NCBI GenBank assembly: GCA_964244495.1
Contig: CAXTIU010000001.1
Span: 62,001 to 126,000, forward strand
DNA: 64,000 nt
Reading direction: 5' to 3'
Source of the DNA: RH-AL1 sp964244495
GTDB lineage: Bacteria > Pseudomonadota > Alphaproteobacteria > Rhizobiales > Beijerinckiaceae
Within the stretch, counting starts at the first letter, position 1. Each line of letters opens with the position of its first letter. The position numbers were made by a program, and so were the translations under genes. This document shows, piece after piece, positions 7,926 through 16,993 of the stretch. Under the pieces are notes generated by a model. The model made no database searches. It saw only the letters and a list, made by a program, of their open reading frames with translations, and was not told the origin of the DNA.

Positions 7926-9560
7926 ATGGACATTCAGAGCCCCACGGCCATCAGCCTTTTGGAAGATATTGCAGCTGGTCATATTGTACTACCTGACTTT
8001 CAAAGGGATTTTGTCTGGAAACCGGAAGACGTGAAAGATCTTCTAGTCTCTGTTCTTGCAGATTACTATGTAGGTACCATGTTGTACATGGATAGCGTCA
8101 GGGAAGACGCGCCGTTTGCGATAAGGCTAGTAGCAGGAGTTGATACAAGATATCCCGGGCGACAGCCTCAGACTGTAGTAAAAATACTTTTAGACGGACA
8201 GCAACGTTGCTCATCGTTATTCTACGCTACTTTCGAGCCGAGCGTACCGCTTTATGGTCGAAAAAGCTCTTTTAAATTTGTTATGGACATCAAAGAAGCG
8301 CTTAGTGCAAATTGGGAAAAATCAGTAGTTTCTTACAACACAAAGAATGCCAAGGAAGTAGCAACTTATTCGACTGATAATTACATTCACTTCTCTGAAT
8401 TTTTGGATCAAACAAAACTGATTAGTAAACTTAACGGAAATCTGTGGTCAAATCGCATTCCCGAGATCTTTTCTATAGTGAATCGCTTTTGTCAATTTAA
8501 GGTTCAAATGGTAGAGCTTCGACAGAACACGCCATTGGACACAGTCATAGAAATCTTTGAACGCATTAACAGAACGGGCATGCCGTTGAATATAACAGAT
8601 TTACTTGTTGCGAGGCAATTCAAGTCGGGCAATAACCTTCGCGGATTGATTGAGGCTTCAGAGCAAAAATACCAATTTCTTCAGGAAGAGAATAATATTG
8701 ATCCAGAGTTTGTTCTGCGAGCAATGTGCGCTATCCGTGGCGATGAGATTAATAAAGGCAATATACTCAAGCTCCCTCCTCAAAACTTCACTAAAGAATG
8801 GGAGTACGCATGTAGCAAGCTTGAGGAAGCTTATCGCTTTATCACAAATCTTCAGACAGGTTTTGGGGCAATTGATATTCGTCGCTTTATGCCTTTCAAG
8901 ACAATGATTATTCCCTTGGCAGGCTTGCTCCATCATGTAAGTCCAAAAGGACATTTATCATTAAAGAGCCAGTACGAGAAGATCTCTGAGTGGTATTGGG
9001 CCTCAGTATTTGCAAATCGCTATAATGAAGCTGTAAATACTACGACATCTTCTGACGTTCAGCGCGTCGCTGCTTGGATGGAAGACGACGCAAAAATTCC
9101 TGAGTTTATTAAGAACTTCAATGTTCTTGCCATCGATTTTTATGTCTCTTCAAAAGCGTCAGCTACCTATCGAGGGGTCTTATGTTGTATTCTGAAGGAA
9201 GGAGCTTTGGATTTTAAAAGCGGCAAAGATCCTGTACAGGAGATACAGAAGCTGCAAGATGATCATATCTTTCCACGAGTTGGCTATTCAGACAACTCGA
9301 TAATCAATCGTACCCTTATATCAACGAACGCAGAAAAGAGCAATCAACAACCAGGAAAGTACTTTTCTGCTCTCGAGACCGTGCATGGCAGAGATGAACT
9401 ACTTTCTATACTGCAAACACATCTCATCGATAAACACTGCTTGCGATGTTTATTAAGCAACGACCTTGATGGCTTTAAAAGAGCACGTTTACAAGTTTTT
9501 CGAGGCGCGGTAAAAATGTTGGTCCCGCATGCACTTAATCCGCAGCCTCACGAATCTTAA
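7926..9560 (+). CDS. DUF262-HNH protein (GmrSD/SspE-like), candidate anti-phage nuclease on an AT-rich island
   Basis: A 544-residue protein. The N-terminal DUF262 (ParB/sulfiredoxin-like, GmrS-type) domain has LPDFQRDFVW at residues 22-31 and DGQQR at 90-94, with ERINRTG at 212-218. The C-terminus carries an HNH/DUF1524-type nuclease signature: DDHIFPR at 445-451, followed by INRTLISTNAEKSNQQPGKY with the downstream Asn and Lys expected of this fold. In characterised relatives (GmrSD, BrxU, SspE) the first domain binds or hydrolyses NTP and senses DNA modification while the HNH domain cuts DNA. A defence role here is inferred from family. The gene is far more AT-rich than its surroundings and uses rare AGA, ATA and TTA codons, indicating recent transfer. 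No methyltransferase, dnd or ssp partner is nearby. The stop is five bases from the thrS stop. There is no obvious ribosome site. Confidence 0.9.
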   Translation: MDIQSPTAISLLEDIAAGHIVLPDFQRDFVWKPEDVKDLLVSVLADYYVGTMLYMDSVREDAPFAIRLVAGVDTRYPGRQPQTVVKILLDGQQRCSSLFYATFEPSVPLYGRKSSFKFVMDIKEALSANWEKSVVSYNTKNAKEVATYSTDNYIHFSEFLDQTKLISKLNGNLWSNRIPEIFSIVNRFCQFKVQMVELRQNTPLDTVIEIFERINRTGMPLNITDLLVARQFKSGNNLRGLIEASEQKYQFLQEENNIDPEFVLRAMCAIRGDEINKGNILKLPPQNFTKEWEYACSKLEEAYRFITNLQTGFGAIDIRRFMPFKTMIIPLAGLLHHVSPKGHLSLKSQYEKISEWYWASVFANRYNEAVNTTTSSDVQRVAAWMEDDAKIPEFIKNFNVLAIDFYVSSKASATYRGVLCCILKEGALDFKSGKDPVQEIQKLQDDHIFPRVGYSDNSIINRTLISTNAEKSNQQPGKYFSALETVHGRDELLSILQTHLIDKHCLRCLLSNDLDGFKRARLQVFRGAVKMLVPHALNPQPHES

Positions 9561-9565
9561 CTTAG

Positions 9566-11536
9566 CTACTCCGCCGCCGCCCTTACCTCCCCCACTCCAT
9601 CCCGCCCCCGCCGCACATCCGGAGCCATCGCCTCCGCCGCCAGCAGCCCCAGCGCCACGTCCAGCGCCATGCTCGTCGACGCCGGGCTCCCCAGCCGCCG
9701 CACCGACACGCCCCGGCCCTCCGCCTCCTTGCGCCCCAGCACCAGAAGCACCGGCACCTTGGCGAGCGAGTGCTCGCGCACCTTGTAGTTGATCTTCTCG
9801 TTGCGCAGGTCGCCCTCCGCCCGCAGCCCCGCGCGCCGCGCCAGCGCGATCACCTCCAGCGCGTAGGCGTCGGCGTCTTGCGTGATCGTGGCCACCACCA
9901 CCTGAACGGGGGACAGCCACAGCGGCAAGTGGCCGGCGAAGTTCTCGATGAGGATGCCGGTGAAGCGCTCCAGGGAGCCGAACATGGCGCGGTGGATCAT
10001 CACCGGCGTCACCTTGTCGGAGCGCTCGTCGATGTAGAAGGCGCCGAAGCGGCCGGGCAGGTTGAAGTCGACCTGCGTGGTGCCGCACTGCCACTCGCGG
10101 CCGATCGCGTCGCGCAGCGTGTACTCCAGCTTGGGGCCGTAGAAGGCGCCCTCGCCGGGGTTGACGCCGGTCTTGAGGCCTTGCGCGGCGATGGCCTCCA
10201 GCACGCGGCCGAGCGCCGCCTCCGCCTTGTCCCAGGCCTCGTCGGTCCCCACCCGCTTGTCCGGCCGGGTGGACAGCTTCACCACCACGTCCTCGAACCC
10301 GAAGTCGCGGTAGATCGAGAGGATCATCGCGTTGATCGCCAGCGCCTCGGCCTGGATCTGGTCCTCCGTGCAGAAAATGTGGGCGTCGTCCTGGGTGAAG
10401 GCGCGCACCCGCATGATGCCGTGGATCGCGCCCGACGGCTCGTAGCGGTGCACGACGCCGAACTCCGCGATGCGGTCCGGCAGGTCGCGGTAGGACTTCA
10501 GGCCGTTCTTGAAGATCTGAACGTGGCCGGGGCAGTTCATCGGCTTCAGCGCGAAGACGCGCTCGTCCTCCGTGGTCGTGACGAACATGTTCTCGCGGTA
10601 GGTTTCCCAGTGACCGGACGTTTCCCACAGCGCGCGGTCGAGCACCTGGGGCGTGTTCACCTCGACGTAGCCGGCCGCCTCCTGGCGCCGGCGCATGTAG
10701 CCGATGAGGCACTGGAACAGCGTCCAGCCCTTGGGGTGCCAGAACACGGTGCCCGGCCCCTCCTCCTGGAAGTGGAACAGGTCCATCTCGCGCCCGAGGC
10801 GGCGGTGGTCGCGGCGCTCCGCCTCCTCCAGCCGGTGCAGGTAGGCGTCGAGCTCCGGCTGGGTGGCGAAGGCGGTGGCGTAGATGCGTTGCAGCATCGG
10901 GTTGCCGGAATCACCGCGCCAGTAGGCGCCGGCCACCTTCATCAGCTTGAAGGCGCCGCCGACCTTGCCGGTGGAGGTCATGTGCGGGCCGCGGCAAAGA
11001 TCCAGCCAGTCGCCCTGGTGGTAGATGCGCAGGTCCTCGCCCGGTGGGATCGCGTCGACGAGCTCGACCTTGAACGTCTCGCCCCGCTCGGCGAACCAAG
11101 CCTTGGCCCGCTCGCGGGACCACAGCTCCTTCGTGAAGGGCCGGTCGCGCGCGATGATGGCGCGCATCTCGCGGTCGATGGCGGCGAAATCCTCCGGGGT
11201 GAACGGCTCGGCGCGGGCGAAGTCGTAGTAGAAGCCGTTGTCGATCACCGGGCCGATCGTCACCTGGGTGCCGGGGTAGAGCGCCTGCACCGCCTCCGCC
11301 ATCACGTGCGCCGCGTCGTGGCGGATGAGGGACAGCGCGCGGGGGTCCTCCCGGGTGAGGAACTCGATCCTGGCGTCGGCGTCGAGCGTGTCGGCGAGGT
11401 CGGCCAGCGCGCCGTCGCGCAGCATGGCGACGGTGCGCTTGAGCAGGCTCGGGGCGATAGAGCAGGCGATGGCGGCGCCGGTGACGCCGGGCTCGTACTG
11501 CCGCGCGTTGCCGTCGGGGAACGTGACTGAGATCAT
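9566..11536 (-). CDS. thrS: Threonyl-tRNA synthetase
   Basis: A 656-residue class II synthetase that charges tRNA-Thr. Domains in order: N-terminal TGS (1-60, starting MISVTFPDGNARQYEPG), the editing domain with HDAAHVMAEA near residue 75 and CRGPH near residue 182, the catalytic core with class II motifs (the HWETYRENMF region, MRVRAFTQDDAHIFC), and the C-terminal anticodon-binding domain. Length is normal (E. coli 642), with a short polar C-terminal extension. It converges on the DUF262 gene. I see no T-box or structured leader upstream, as expected for Proteobacteria. Confidence 0.98.
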   Translation of the reverse strand: MISVTFPDGNARQYEPGVTGAAIACSIAPSLLKRTVAMLRDGALADLADTLDADARIEFLTREDPRALSLIRHDAAHVMAEAVQALYPGTQVTIGPVIDNGFYYDFARAEPFTPEDFAAIDREMRAIIARDRPFTKELWSRERAKAWFAERGETFKVELVDAIPPGEDLRIYHQGDWLDLCRGPHMTSTGKVGGAFKLMKVAGAYWRGDSGNPMLQRIYATAFATQPELDAYLHRLEEAERRDHRRLGREMDLFHFQEEGPGTVFWHPKGWTLFQCLIGYMRRRQEAAGYVEVNTPQVLDRALWETSGHWETYRENMFVTTTEDERVFALKPMNCPGHVQIFKNGLKSYRDLPDRIAEFGVVHRYEPSGAIHGIMRVRAFTQDDAHIFCTEDQIQAEALAINAMILSIYRDFGFEDVVVKLSTRPDKRVGTDEAWDKAEAALGRVLEAIAAQGLKTGVNPGEGAFYGPKLEYTLRDAIGREWQCGTTQVDFNLPGRFGAFYIDERSDKVTPVMIHRAMFGSLERFTGILIENFAGHLPLWLSPVQVVVATITQDADAYALEVIALARRAGLRAEGDLRNEKINYKVREHSLAKVPVLLVLGRKEAEGRGVSVRRLGSPASTSMALDVALGLLAAEAMAPDVRRGRDGVGEVRAAAE

Positions 11537-11618
11537 GGTGGCGGGCTCCTCGGGCTCACTCGCCGATACGGGTCGGCGTAAGCGTCAGCGCGCTCTTAGC
11601 ATGGGCTTCCGACGCGGG

Positions 11619-13499
11619 TCACCCCGCCGGGCTCGGACCCCGTCGGGCCTGGCCCACCAGCCGGCTCGCGGCGGCCGATGGCCGCGCGGCGCGGCCATCG
11701 GCGCGCGGCCCCTCGCACGCCAACGCCACGATGTGATCCAGCATCCAGTCCATCGCCGGCCGGGTGGTGAGGTTGTGGTCGGCGCCGGGCAGGACCGTCA
11801 CGGTGACGTTGGGGTGGCGCAGGGTCCGGCCGTTGGGGCCGAAGTAGTTGCGCAGCTCGACGAGGCCGGGGTCGCCGGCGCTGTAGACCAGCGACACGCG
11901 GGTGCCGCGCGCGGCCACCGTGGCGAAGAAGCGCTCAACCCGCGCCGCCATGGAGTCGCGCCCGACGAGTGAGCGGACGCCGAGCGGCACCCGCGCCATC
12001 GCCCCCTTCAGCCCCCGCTTGGCGAGGAAGCGCATCGCCGGCAGGACGCGGCGGCGGCTGCGCAGGAGCTTGGCGAGGGCGCCCCGGCTGCGGATGTCGC
12101 CGACGTAGTCGTGCATGGAGCGCAGGCCGTAGCGGATCACGTCCTCGACGCTCTCGGCCGGGTTCCACACGAGGCGTTGCGTGTTGATGGCCACGAGGTC
12201 GGTGACGCGCGGGTCGCGCGCGGCGGCGCGCAGCGCCATGTAGGCGCCGCTGCAAACGCCGACGAGCGCGATGCGCTCGCTTCCCCGCGCGGCGAGCAGG
12301 TCCACCGCCGCCGCGATGTCGGGCAGCAGGCGGTCGGAGTAGATGAGGTTTAGCGGGCGGCCCGGCTCGTCGCGGCTCTCGCCGAGGCCGGCGACGTCGA
12401 TGCGAAGGCTGGTGAGGCCGCTCGCGGCGAGGCCCCGCGCCAAGTCGACCGATCCGCGCCGCCACCCGACATGGGCGTTGAGGCCACGGTTGAGCAGGAC
12501 GATCGCCGGGCCGCCCGCGTGCGCGCCCGGAGGCTGGCAGAGGATGCCGAAGAGACCGCCGTCCGGCCCGAAACGCACGGCCTCCTCGCGGTAGCGGCGC
12601 GCGTGCAACACCGCCGGCGGCATCGACGGGCGTGGGGGCCGGACGGGCTCGGAGGGCGGGCGCGCGGGATGGACGCGGCGCAACGCCGCCACGACGCGCT
12701 CGGCGGCGACCGGCAGCGGCTGGATCGCGGTGGCGTCCGACACCATCAGGTGGAACGGCGCGACCGCCTCGAGGCGCACGTCGGCACCGAGCCGGCGGAG
12801 GTGCTCGGCGAGCGCGGCGCTCGCGCGGCGCTCGGGCTGGTCGAAGAGGATCACGTCGCGCACCGCGAGGGCGTCGACGGCGGCGAGGTCGAGCGCCCTC
12901 ACGCTGGCGACCATCGCGTGCGACATGGAGAAGCCGAGCACGTCCAAGCCTTCGTCGGCGGCGAGGTCGATCCTGATGCCGATCTTGTCCGCGACGAGGC
13001 TCGCCGTCGCCGCGAGCTCGCGGACGTAGGGGCGGCCCTTCACGACCGGGGCGATCAGCTGGAGGCCGACCACGTCGCCGCGTTTCCGCGCGGCTTCGAC
13101 CGCCAGCGTCGCCCCGAGCGACTGTCCGACCAGGATCAGCGTGTCGGCGTCGCTGCCGGCCTTGAGGAGGTCGGCGGCGGCGCCGACGGCGTCGATCCAT
13201 TCGGCCACGTCGCGGACGTCGGTCGCGCCGCCCGGCGCGTTGCCGGTGCCGGGATAATCGAAGCGGATGCAGGGAAACCCGGCGGCGGCGATCGCTTCGG
13301 CGAGCAGCCGCCAGCCCTTGCGCAGGATCAGGTCCTCGAAGCCCCAGGGCGAGCAGAGGACGACGCCGACACGTCCCTCGGCCGGGTGGAGGAAGCCGTG
13401 GCAGCCGGCGAAGACGCGGGGCACCCCGTCGTGGTGGCCGGGCCCGGTCGCCGCCGTCACCGGCGCGGGCTCGTGGCTGGCTGGCGACACGACGTGCAT
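11619..13499 (-). CDS. Tandem alpha/beta-hydrolase double-domain protein of the polysaccharide locus
   Basis: A 626-residue protein made of two serine alpha/beta-hydrolase domains in one chain, joined by a Pro-rich linker near residues 275-300. Domain 1 (about 25-270) starts CHGFLHPAEGRVGVVLCSPWG and has nucleophile elbow VGQSLGA (Ser 127). Domain 2 (about 310-600) has VGVCSGA (Ser 417) and a likely catalytic His in PGADHNLTT. Each half resembles the separate hydrolase 1 and 2 proteins accompanying exosortase/polysaccharide loci, so this may be a fusion of that pair; that is inference. It lies directly downstream of the Wzz/ExoP-like gene. Possible roles are acyl or acetyl removal from polysaccharide precursors, but the substrate is unknown. 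No signal peptide, so cytoplasmic. Confidence 0.85.
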   Translation of the reverse strand: MHVVSPASHEPAPVTAATGPGHHDGVPRVFAGCHGFLHPAEGRVGVVLCSPWGFEDLILRKGWRLLAEAIAAAGFPCIRFDYPGTGNAPGGATDVRDVAEWIDAVGAAADLLKAGSDADTLILVGQSLGATLAVEAARKRGDVVGLQLIAPVVKGRPYVRELAATASLVADKIGIRIDLAADEGLDVLGFSMSHAMVASVRALDLAAVDALAVRDVILFDQPERRASAALAEHLRRLGADVRLEAVAPFHLMVSDATAIQPLPVAAERVVAALRRVHPARPPSEPVRPPRPSMPPAVLHARRYREEAVRFGPDGGLFGILCQPPGAHAGGPAIVLLNRGLNAHVGWRRGSVDLARGLAASGLTSLRIDVAGLGESRDEPGRPLNLIYSDRLLPDIAAAVDLLAARGSERIALVGVCSGAYMALRAAARDPRVTDLVAINTQRLVWNPAESVEDVIRYGLRSMHDYVGDIRSRGALAKLLRSRRRVLPAMRFLAKRGLKGAMARVPLGVRSLVGRDSMAARVERFFATVAARGTRVSLVYSAGDPGLVELRNYFGPNGRTLRHPNVTVTVLPGADHNLTTRPAMDWMLDHIVALACEGPRADGRAARPSAAASRLVGQARRGPSPAG

Positions 13500-13624
13500 G
13501 CGGGTTCCCTCGCCGGCGACGAAAGCGTTCGGATCGTCCGTTCCGGAGCGAGCTTAGCTTCTGTTCGTTTAGAAGTTCTTGTCGCGGGCCGAGCGTCTTG
13601 AACGGGTCGGCCCGCGTGGCCGGA

Positions 13625-15745
13625 TCAGCTCGCCATCGCCAGGGCTTCGCGATCCGGGGCGCCCGTCCGGTTGAGGATGATGCCGGCGAAGTTCGGCCGG
13701 TCGGCGAGGCCGTCGATGGCCGAGACGAAACCGTCGCGCAGGACCTCCTCCCAGCACGCGACGACCGCGACCGCGTCGGCGAGCGCGGCCGGCGTGTCGA
13801 GATCGGCCCCGGCGGCATCGGCGGCGCAAGGCGGCCCATCGACGAGGATGAGGTCGAACGCGTGCCGGAGGGCGGCCAGGGCGGCGCGCAGGCCCGGGGC
13901 GGTCGTCGCGAACCGTTTGCGTCCGATCGGCAGCACGGCGAAGGAGCGCTGACGCACGACCGCCGACGCCACCGCGCAGTCCCCGGCCAGGACCTCGCCG
14001 AGGCCGAGGTTGGCGTCGAGGTCGGTCGCCGCCGACAGACCGCGCCGAGCCGGATCGGCGTCGACCACCAGCACCCGGCGGCCGGCCCGGCCGCTCGCCG
14101 TGGCGAGGCATAGGGCCAGCGCCGTCGCGCCACCCTCGCCGAGCGGGCTCAGCAAGACGACGCCGCCGGGGAGCTTGCCGGCGATGTCGTCGATCGCGCG
14201 CGAGAAGGCGGAGCCCGGATGCTCGCCGAGGTGCCGCACGCAATCGACCTCGCCGTGCCGGGCCACGATCTCCGGCACGCGGCCGAGGATGAACGGGTTT
14301 CCGCCGGGCTTCGGGGCGTCGGCCTCGGGGCCGAACGGCCCCGTCCAACGCACCCGGTCCAGCAGCGCGGCGAGGCCAAGGCCGAGCAGCAGACCGGCCG
14401 CGCCGGCGACCGCGACGATCAGCTTGGTCTTGGGCGAGGCGGGTGCGGAGGGTTCCAGCGCCGGCGAGATCAGGCGAGCCTCGGGTTCCTCGAAGGTCGA
14501 TTGCTCCTGGGTGAGCTTGGCACGCGAAAGGAAGTTCTCGAACAGCGCCCTGTTGGCGAGGTTGGTGCGCTCCAGCTCGCGCAGCTTGACGCCGACCGCG
14601 TTGTCGCCGCCCGACGCGTCGGTGAGGGCGCCGATCGAGCGGCGCAGCGAGTCTTCCCGCGCCTTGGCGACCTCGTAGTCGTTGCGCGACAGGGAGACCA
14701 GGCGCTTCATCTCGTTGGCGAGCGCGCGGTCGAGCCCGGCGCGTTGGGCGCGGACCTGCGCGATCGCGGGGTAACCCGGCTCGTAGACCACGGACAGATC
14801 CGCTTCGCGCCGCGTCAGCTCCGCCTGCTGCGCCCGCAGCTGCGCGATAACCGGCGAGCGGATGATGGCGGGCAGGCTGTCGACCTCCGCGCCGCCGGCC
14901 TTGAAGCGGCTCGCCTGCTGGGTGGCGGCGAGCTTCTCAGCGCTGTCGGCGCTGGCGGTCGCCAGCCTCTCGTTCATGTCCTGCAGCTGCTGTTGGCCGA
15001 TGGTGACGTCGCCCTCGGCCGTGGTGGTGGTAAGCTCGTGCCGCCGGCGGTAGTCGGCCACCGCCTGCTCCGACTGGCGCACTTGGTCGCGAAGATTGCC
15101 GAGCCGCGCCTCGAAGAAGGTCGCCGCCTGACCGACCGCCTTGGTCCGCACGTCGACCTGGTCCTCGACGTAGGTTTGCACCAGCGTGTTGGCGAGCCGC
15201 ATCGCCTTGCCCGCGTCGCGCGAGGAAACGGATACCGACAGGACGTAGCTCTTCGCCACGCGCGTCACGTCGACCTTGCCGTACAGGCGCGGGATCACCG
15301 GCGCGAGCCTGGGGTCGATGCCCTCCGTGCCCGGCGGATCGGCCTCGGTCGCCTTTGCGCCGCGGAACAGGCCGAATACGCGGTCGACCAGGCCGGGGCG
15401 CCCCGACGCCGCGAACTCGGGGTCGGCGGCAAGGTTCTCCTTCGCCACGACCTTGGCGAGCACGCGCGTCGACAGGATGATGGGGACCTGGCTGTCGACG
15501 ATGGCCGAGTCGAGGGCGGAGTCGACGGCGGCGCCGTCGCCAGCGAAGACGTGCGGCTTGTGGGGATCGAGAAGCATCTGCGCGGTCGCCGTGAAGACCG
15601 GCGTGAGGGTGAGGCAGACGAAGCTGGCGAGCATCGCGCACGCCGCGGCGACGCCCAGCACCAGCCGCCAGCGGCGCGCGAGGAAGCGCCGGACCTCGTC
15701 GAGGTCGAGCCTGTCGAGATCCCCATCGGAAACCGCTGCTGTCAT
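13625..15745 (-). CDS. Wzz/ExoP-type polysaccharide co-polymerase with degenerate BY-kinase domain
   Basis: A 706-residue inner-membrane protein that should control chain length or export of the exopolysaccharide. Order: a Wzz domain starting with a transmembrane helix near 30-50, a long periplasmic coiled-coil section (about 190-400), a second helix near 430-455, then a cytoplasmic ParA/BY-kinase-like domain. The Walker A position reads SPLGEGGAT (533-541): the invariant lysine (GEGKS/T in CpsD, Wzc and ExoP) is Gly 539. Walker A' (VDADPARRG) and Walker B-like LILVDGPP remain. There is no C-terminal tyrosine cluster. It may therefore bind nucleotide poorly and lack kinase activity. It heads the minus-strand pair with the tandem hydrolase. 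Confidence 0.92.
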   Translation of the reverse strand: MTAAVSDGDLDRLDLDEVRRFLARRWRLVLGVAAACAMLASFVCLTLTPVFTATAQMLLDPHKPHVFAGDGAAVDSALDSAIVDSQVPIILSTRVLAKVVAKENLAADPEFAASGRPGLVDRVFGLFRGAKATEADPPGTEGIDPRLAPVIPRLYGKVDVTRVAKSYVLSVSVSSRDAGKAMRLANTLVQTYVEDQVDVRTKAVGQAATFFEARLGNLRDQVRQSEQAVADYRRRHELTTTTAEGDVTIGQQQLQDMNERLATASADSAEKLAATQQASRFKAGGAEVDSLPAIIRSPVIAQLRAQQAELTRREADLSVVYEPGYPAIAQVRAQRAGLDRALANEMKRLVSLSRNDYEVAKAREDSLRRSIGALTDASGGDNAVGVKLRELERTNLANRALFENFLSRAKLTQEQSTFEEPEARLISPALEPSAPASPKTKLIVAVAGAAGLLLGLGLAALLDRVRWTGPFGPEADAPKPGGNPFILGRVPEIVARHGEVDCVRHLGEHPGSAFSRAIDDIAGKLPGGVVLLSPLGEGGATALALCLATASGRAGRRVLVVDADPARRGLSAATDLDANLGLGEVLAGDCAVASAVVRQRSFAVLPIGRKRFATTAPGLRAALAALRHAFDLILVDGPPCAADAAGADLDTPAALADAVAVVACWEEVLRDGFVSAIDGLADRPNFAGIILNRTGAPDREALAMAS

Positions 15746-15877
15746 CGACCCTTGCGTCCCTCGACCCGGGGCACGCGGGCCGGTGTCGCCACGCCCGCGC
15801 CGAACCCCGATCGATCCTGCCGACGGACAAGATAAAGGCGCATCCTTAACATTTCGCCGTCCGTCCGCCGGCCCGGA

Positions 15878-16735
15878 TCAGCGGCGCCGCTCGTAGGCGG
15901 CGATCGACTTGATGTACATGAAGGTCGGGTCCTTCACCGTGTCGATCGGCCAGCCGGAGCCGAGCGCGAGGTTGGCGAGCAGGTACATCGGCTGCCGGAA
16001 CTCCGGCCGCGTCGGCGTGCGCCACACCTGCCGACGGTTGAAGTAGAAGGTGACGAAGGCCTCGTCGATGAGCACGCCGTAGCGGTTGAACTGGTCGAAG
16101 GCGGTGCCGGCGGGGATCGGCACGATGGCGCCGTCGCCGAACCGGGCGTCGCCCTCGCCCCAGACGTGGACATTGGCGTGGTAGGAATCGGGCGCGTTGC
16201 CGTAATACTCGAAGGCGTCGATCTCCGCGCGAGGTTGCGGGGTGATGCCGACGAGCCAGAAGCCCGGCCACACGCCGGTGCCGGTCGGCAGCTTGGTCTC
16301 GATCTCGAAGTAGCCGTAGCGCTGGGCGAAACCGGCACCGCCCGGCCCGTCGTGGTCGCGCGAGGATATCAACCCGGACCGCCAGCGGCCGTCCGCGTCG
16401 CGGCGCGCCTCGATGCGGAGGATCGCGCCAGCGGTGGTGAAGGGGAAGCCGGGCGCGGGATCGGCGAAGGCGGCGTCGCCGAAGTCGCCGTGCCAGGGCG
16501 TGTGGGCGATCCATCTGGTGCCTGGCCCCCAGGCCGACACGTCGAGGTGCTCGAAGTTTTCCATGAAGGTCCGACGGAACGCCCCGATGTCGAGGTTGCG
16601 CGGTGCCTCCGTGGCGGCTTCGGCGTCGCGGGCCGGGCCGGCGTCGCAGCCGGCCAGGGTCGCGGCGGCCAACAGCGATGCCGCCAGCGAGACGGCGCGA
16701 GCGAGGGTGAAGGACGCCGGACGGCGGGACGGCAT
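15878..16735 (-). CDS. Family 16 glycoside hydrolase, predicted lipoprotein
   Basis: A 285-residue beta-glucanase-type protein. The N-terminus is a signal peptide ending in lipobox LAGC (Cys near residue 31), so it is probably lipid-anchored in the envelope. The GH16 active site reads EIDAFEYYG, with nucleophile Glu 171, helper Asp 173 and acid/base Glu 176 intact. GH16 members cleave beta-1,3- and beta-1,4-glucans and related polymers. In rhizobial exopolysaccharide loci the relatives ExoK and ExsH trim nascent succinoglycan, which fits its place beside the Wzz gene. The ATG at 16735 has GGAG eight bases upstream and gives a clean signal peptide. Confidence 0.92.
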   Translation of the reverse strand: MPSRRPASFTLARAVSLAASLLAAATLAGCDAGPARDAEAATEAPRNLDIGAFRRTFMENFEHLDVSAWGPGTRWIAHTPWHGDFGDAAFADPAPGFPFTTAGAILRIEARRDADGRWRSGLISSRDHDGPGGAGFAQRYGYFEIETKLPTGTGVWPGFWLVGITPQPRAEIDAFEYYGNAPDSYHANVHVWGEGDARFGDGAIVPIPAGTAFDQFNRYGVLIDEAFVTFYFNRRQVWRTPTRPEFRQPMYLLANLALGSGWPIDTVKDPTFMYIKSIAAYERRR

Positions 16736-16993
16736 GCGATTGACTCCGTGACCGATCGGTGAAGACCGACGATGGAAGCCAATCAACGCGCCGGACCGCC
16801 GCCGATCACGCGAAATCCAGTGACATGGTTAGCGCGGGGCGGGTGGCGCGGCGACGCGCTCGGCGCGCGACGGCGGTCGCGGCGTAGCCGACGACGGCGC
16901 GAACCCGGCGCGGCGCCGATGCCCCCAACTTTCGACGTTCGCGGGCACGTCCCGGTAATCTTCTCGTGCGGGTATCGCGGCGAGGAGCGAGCG

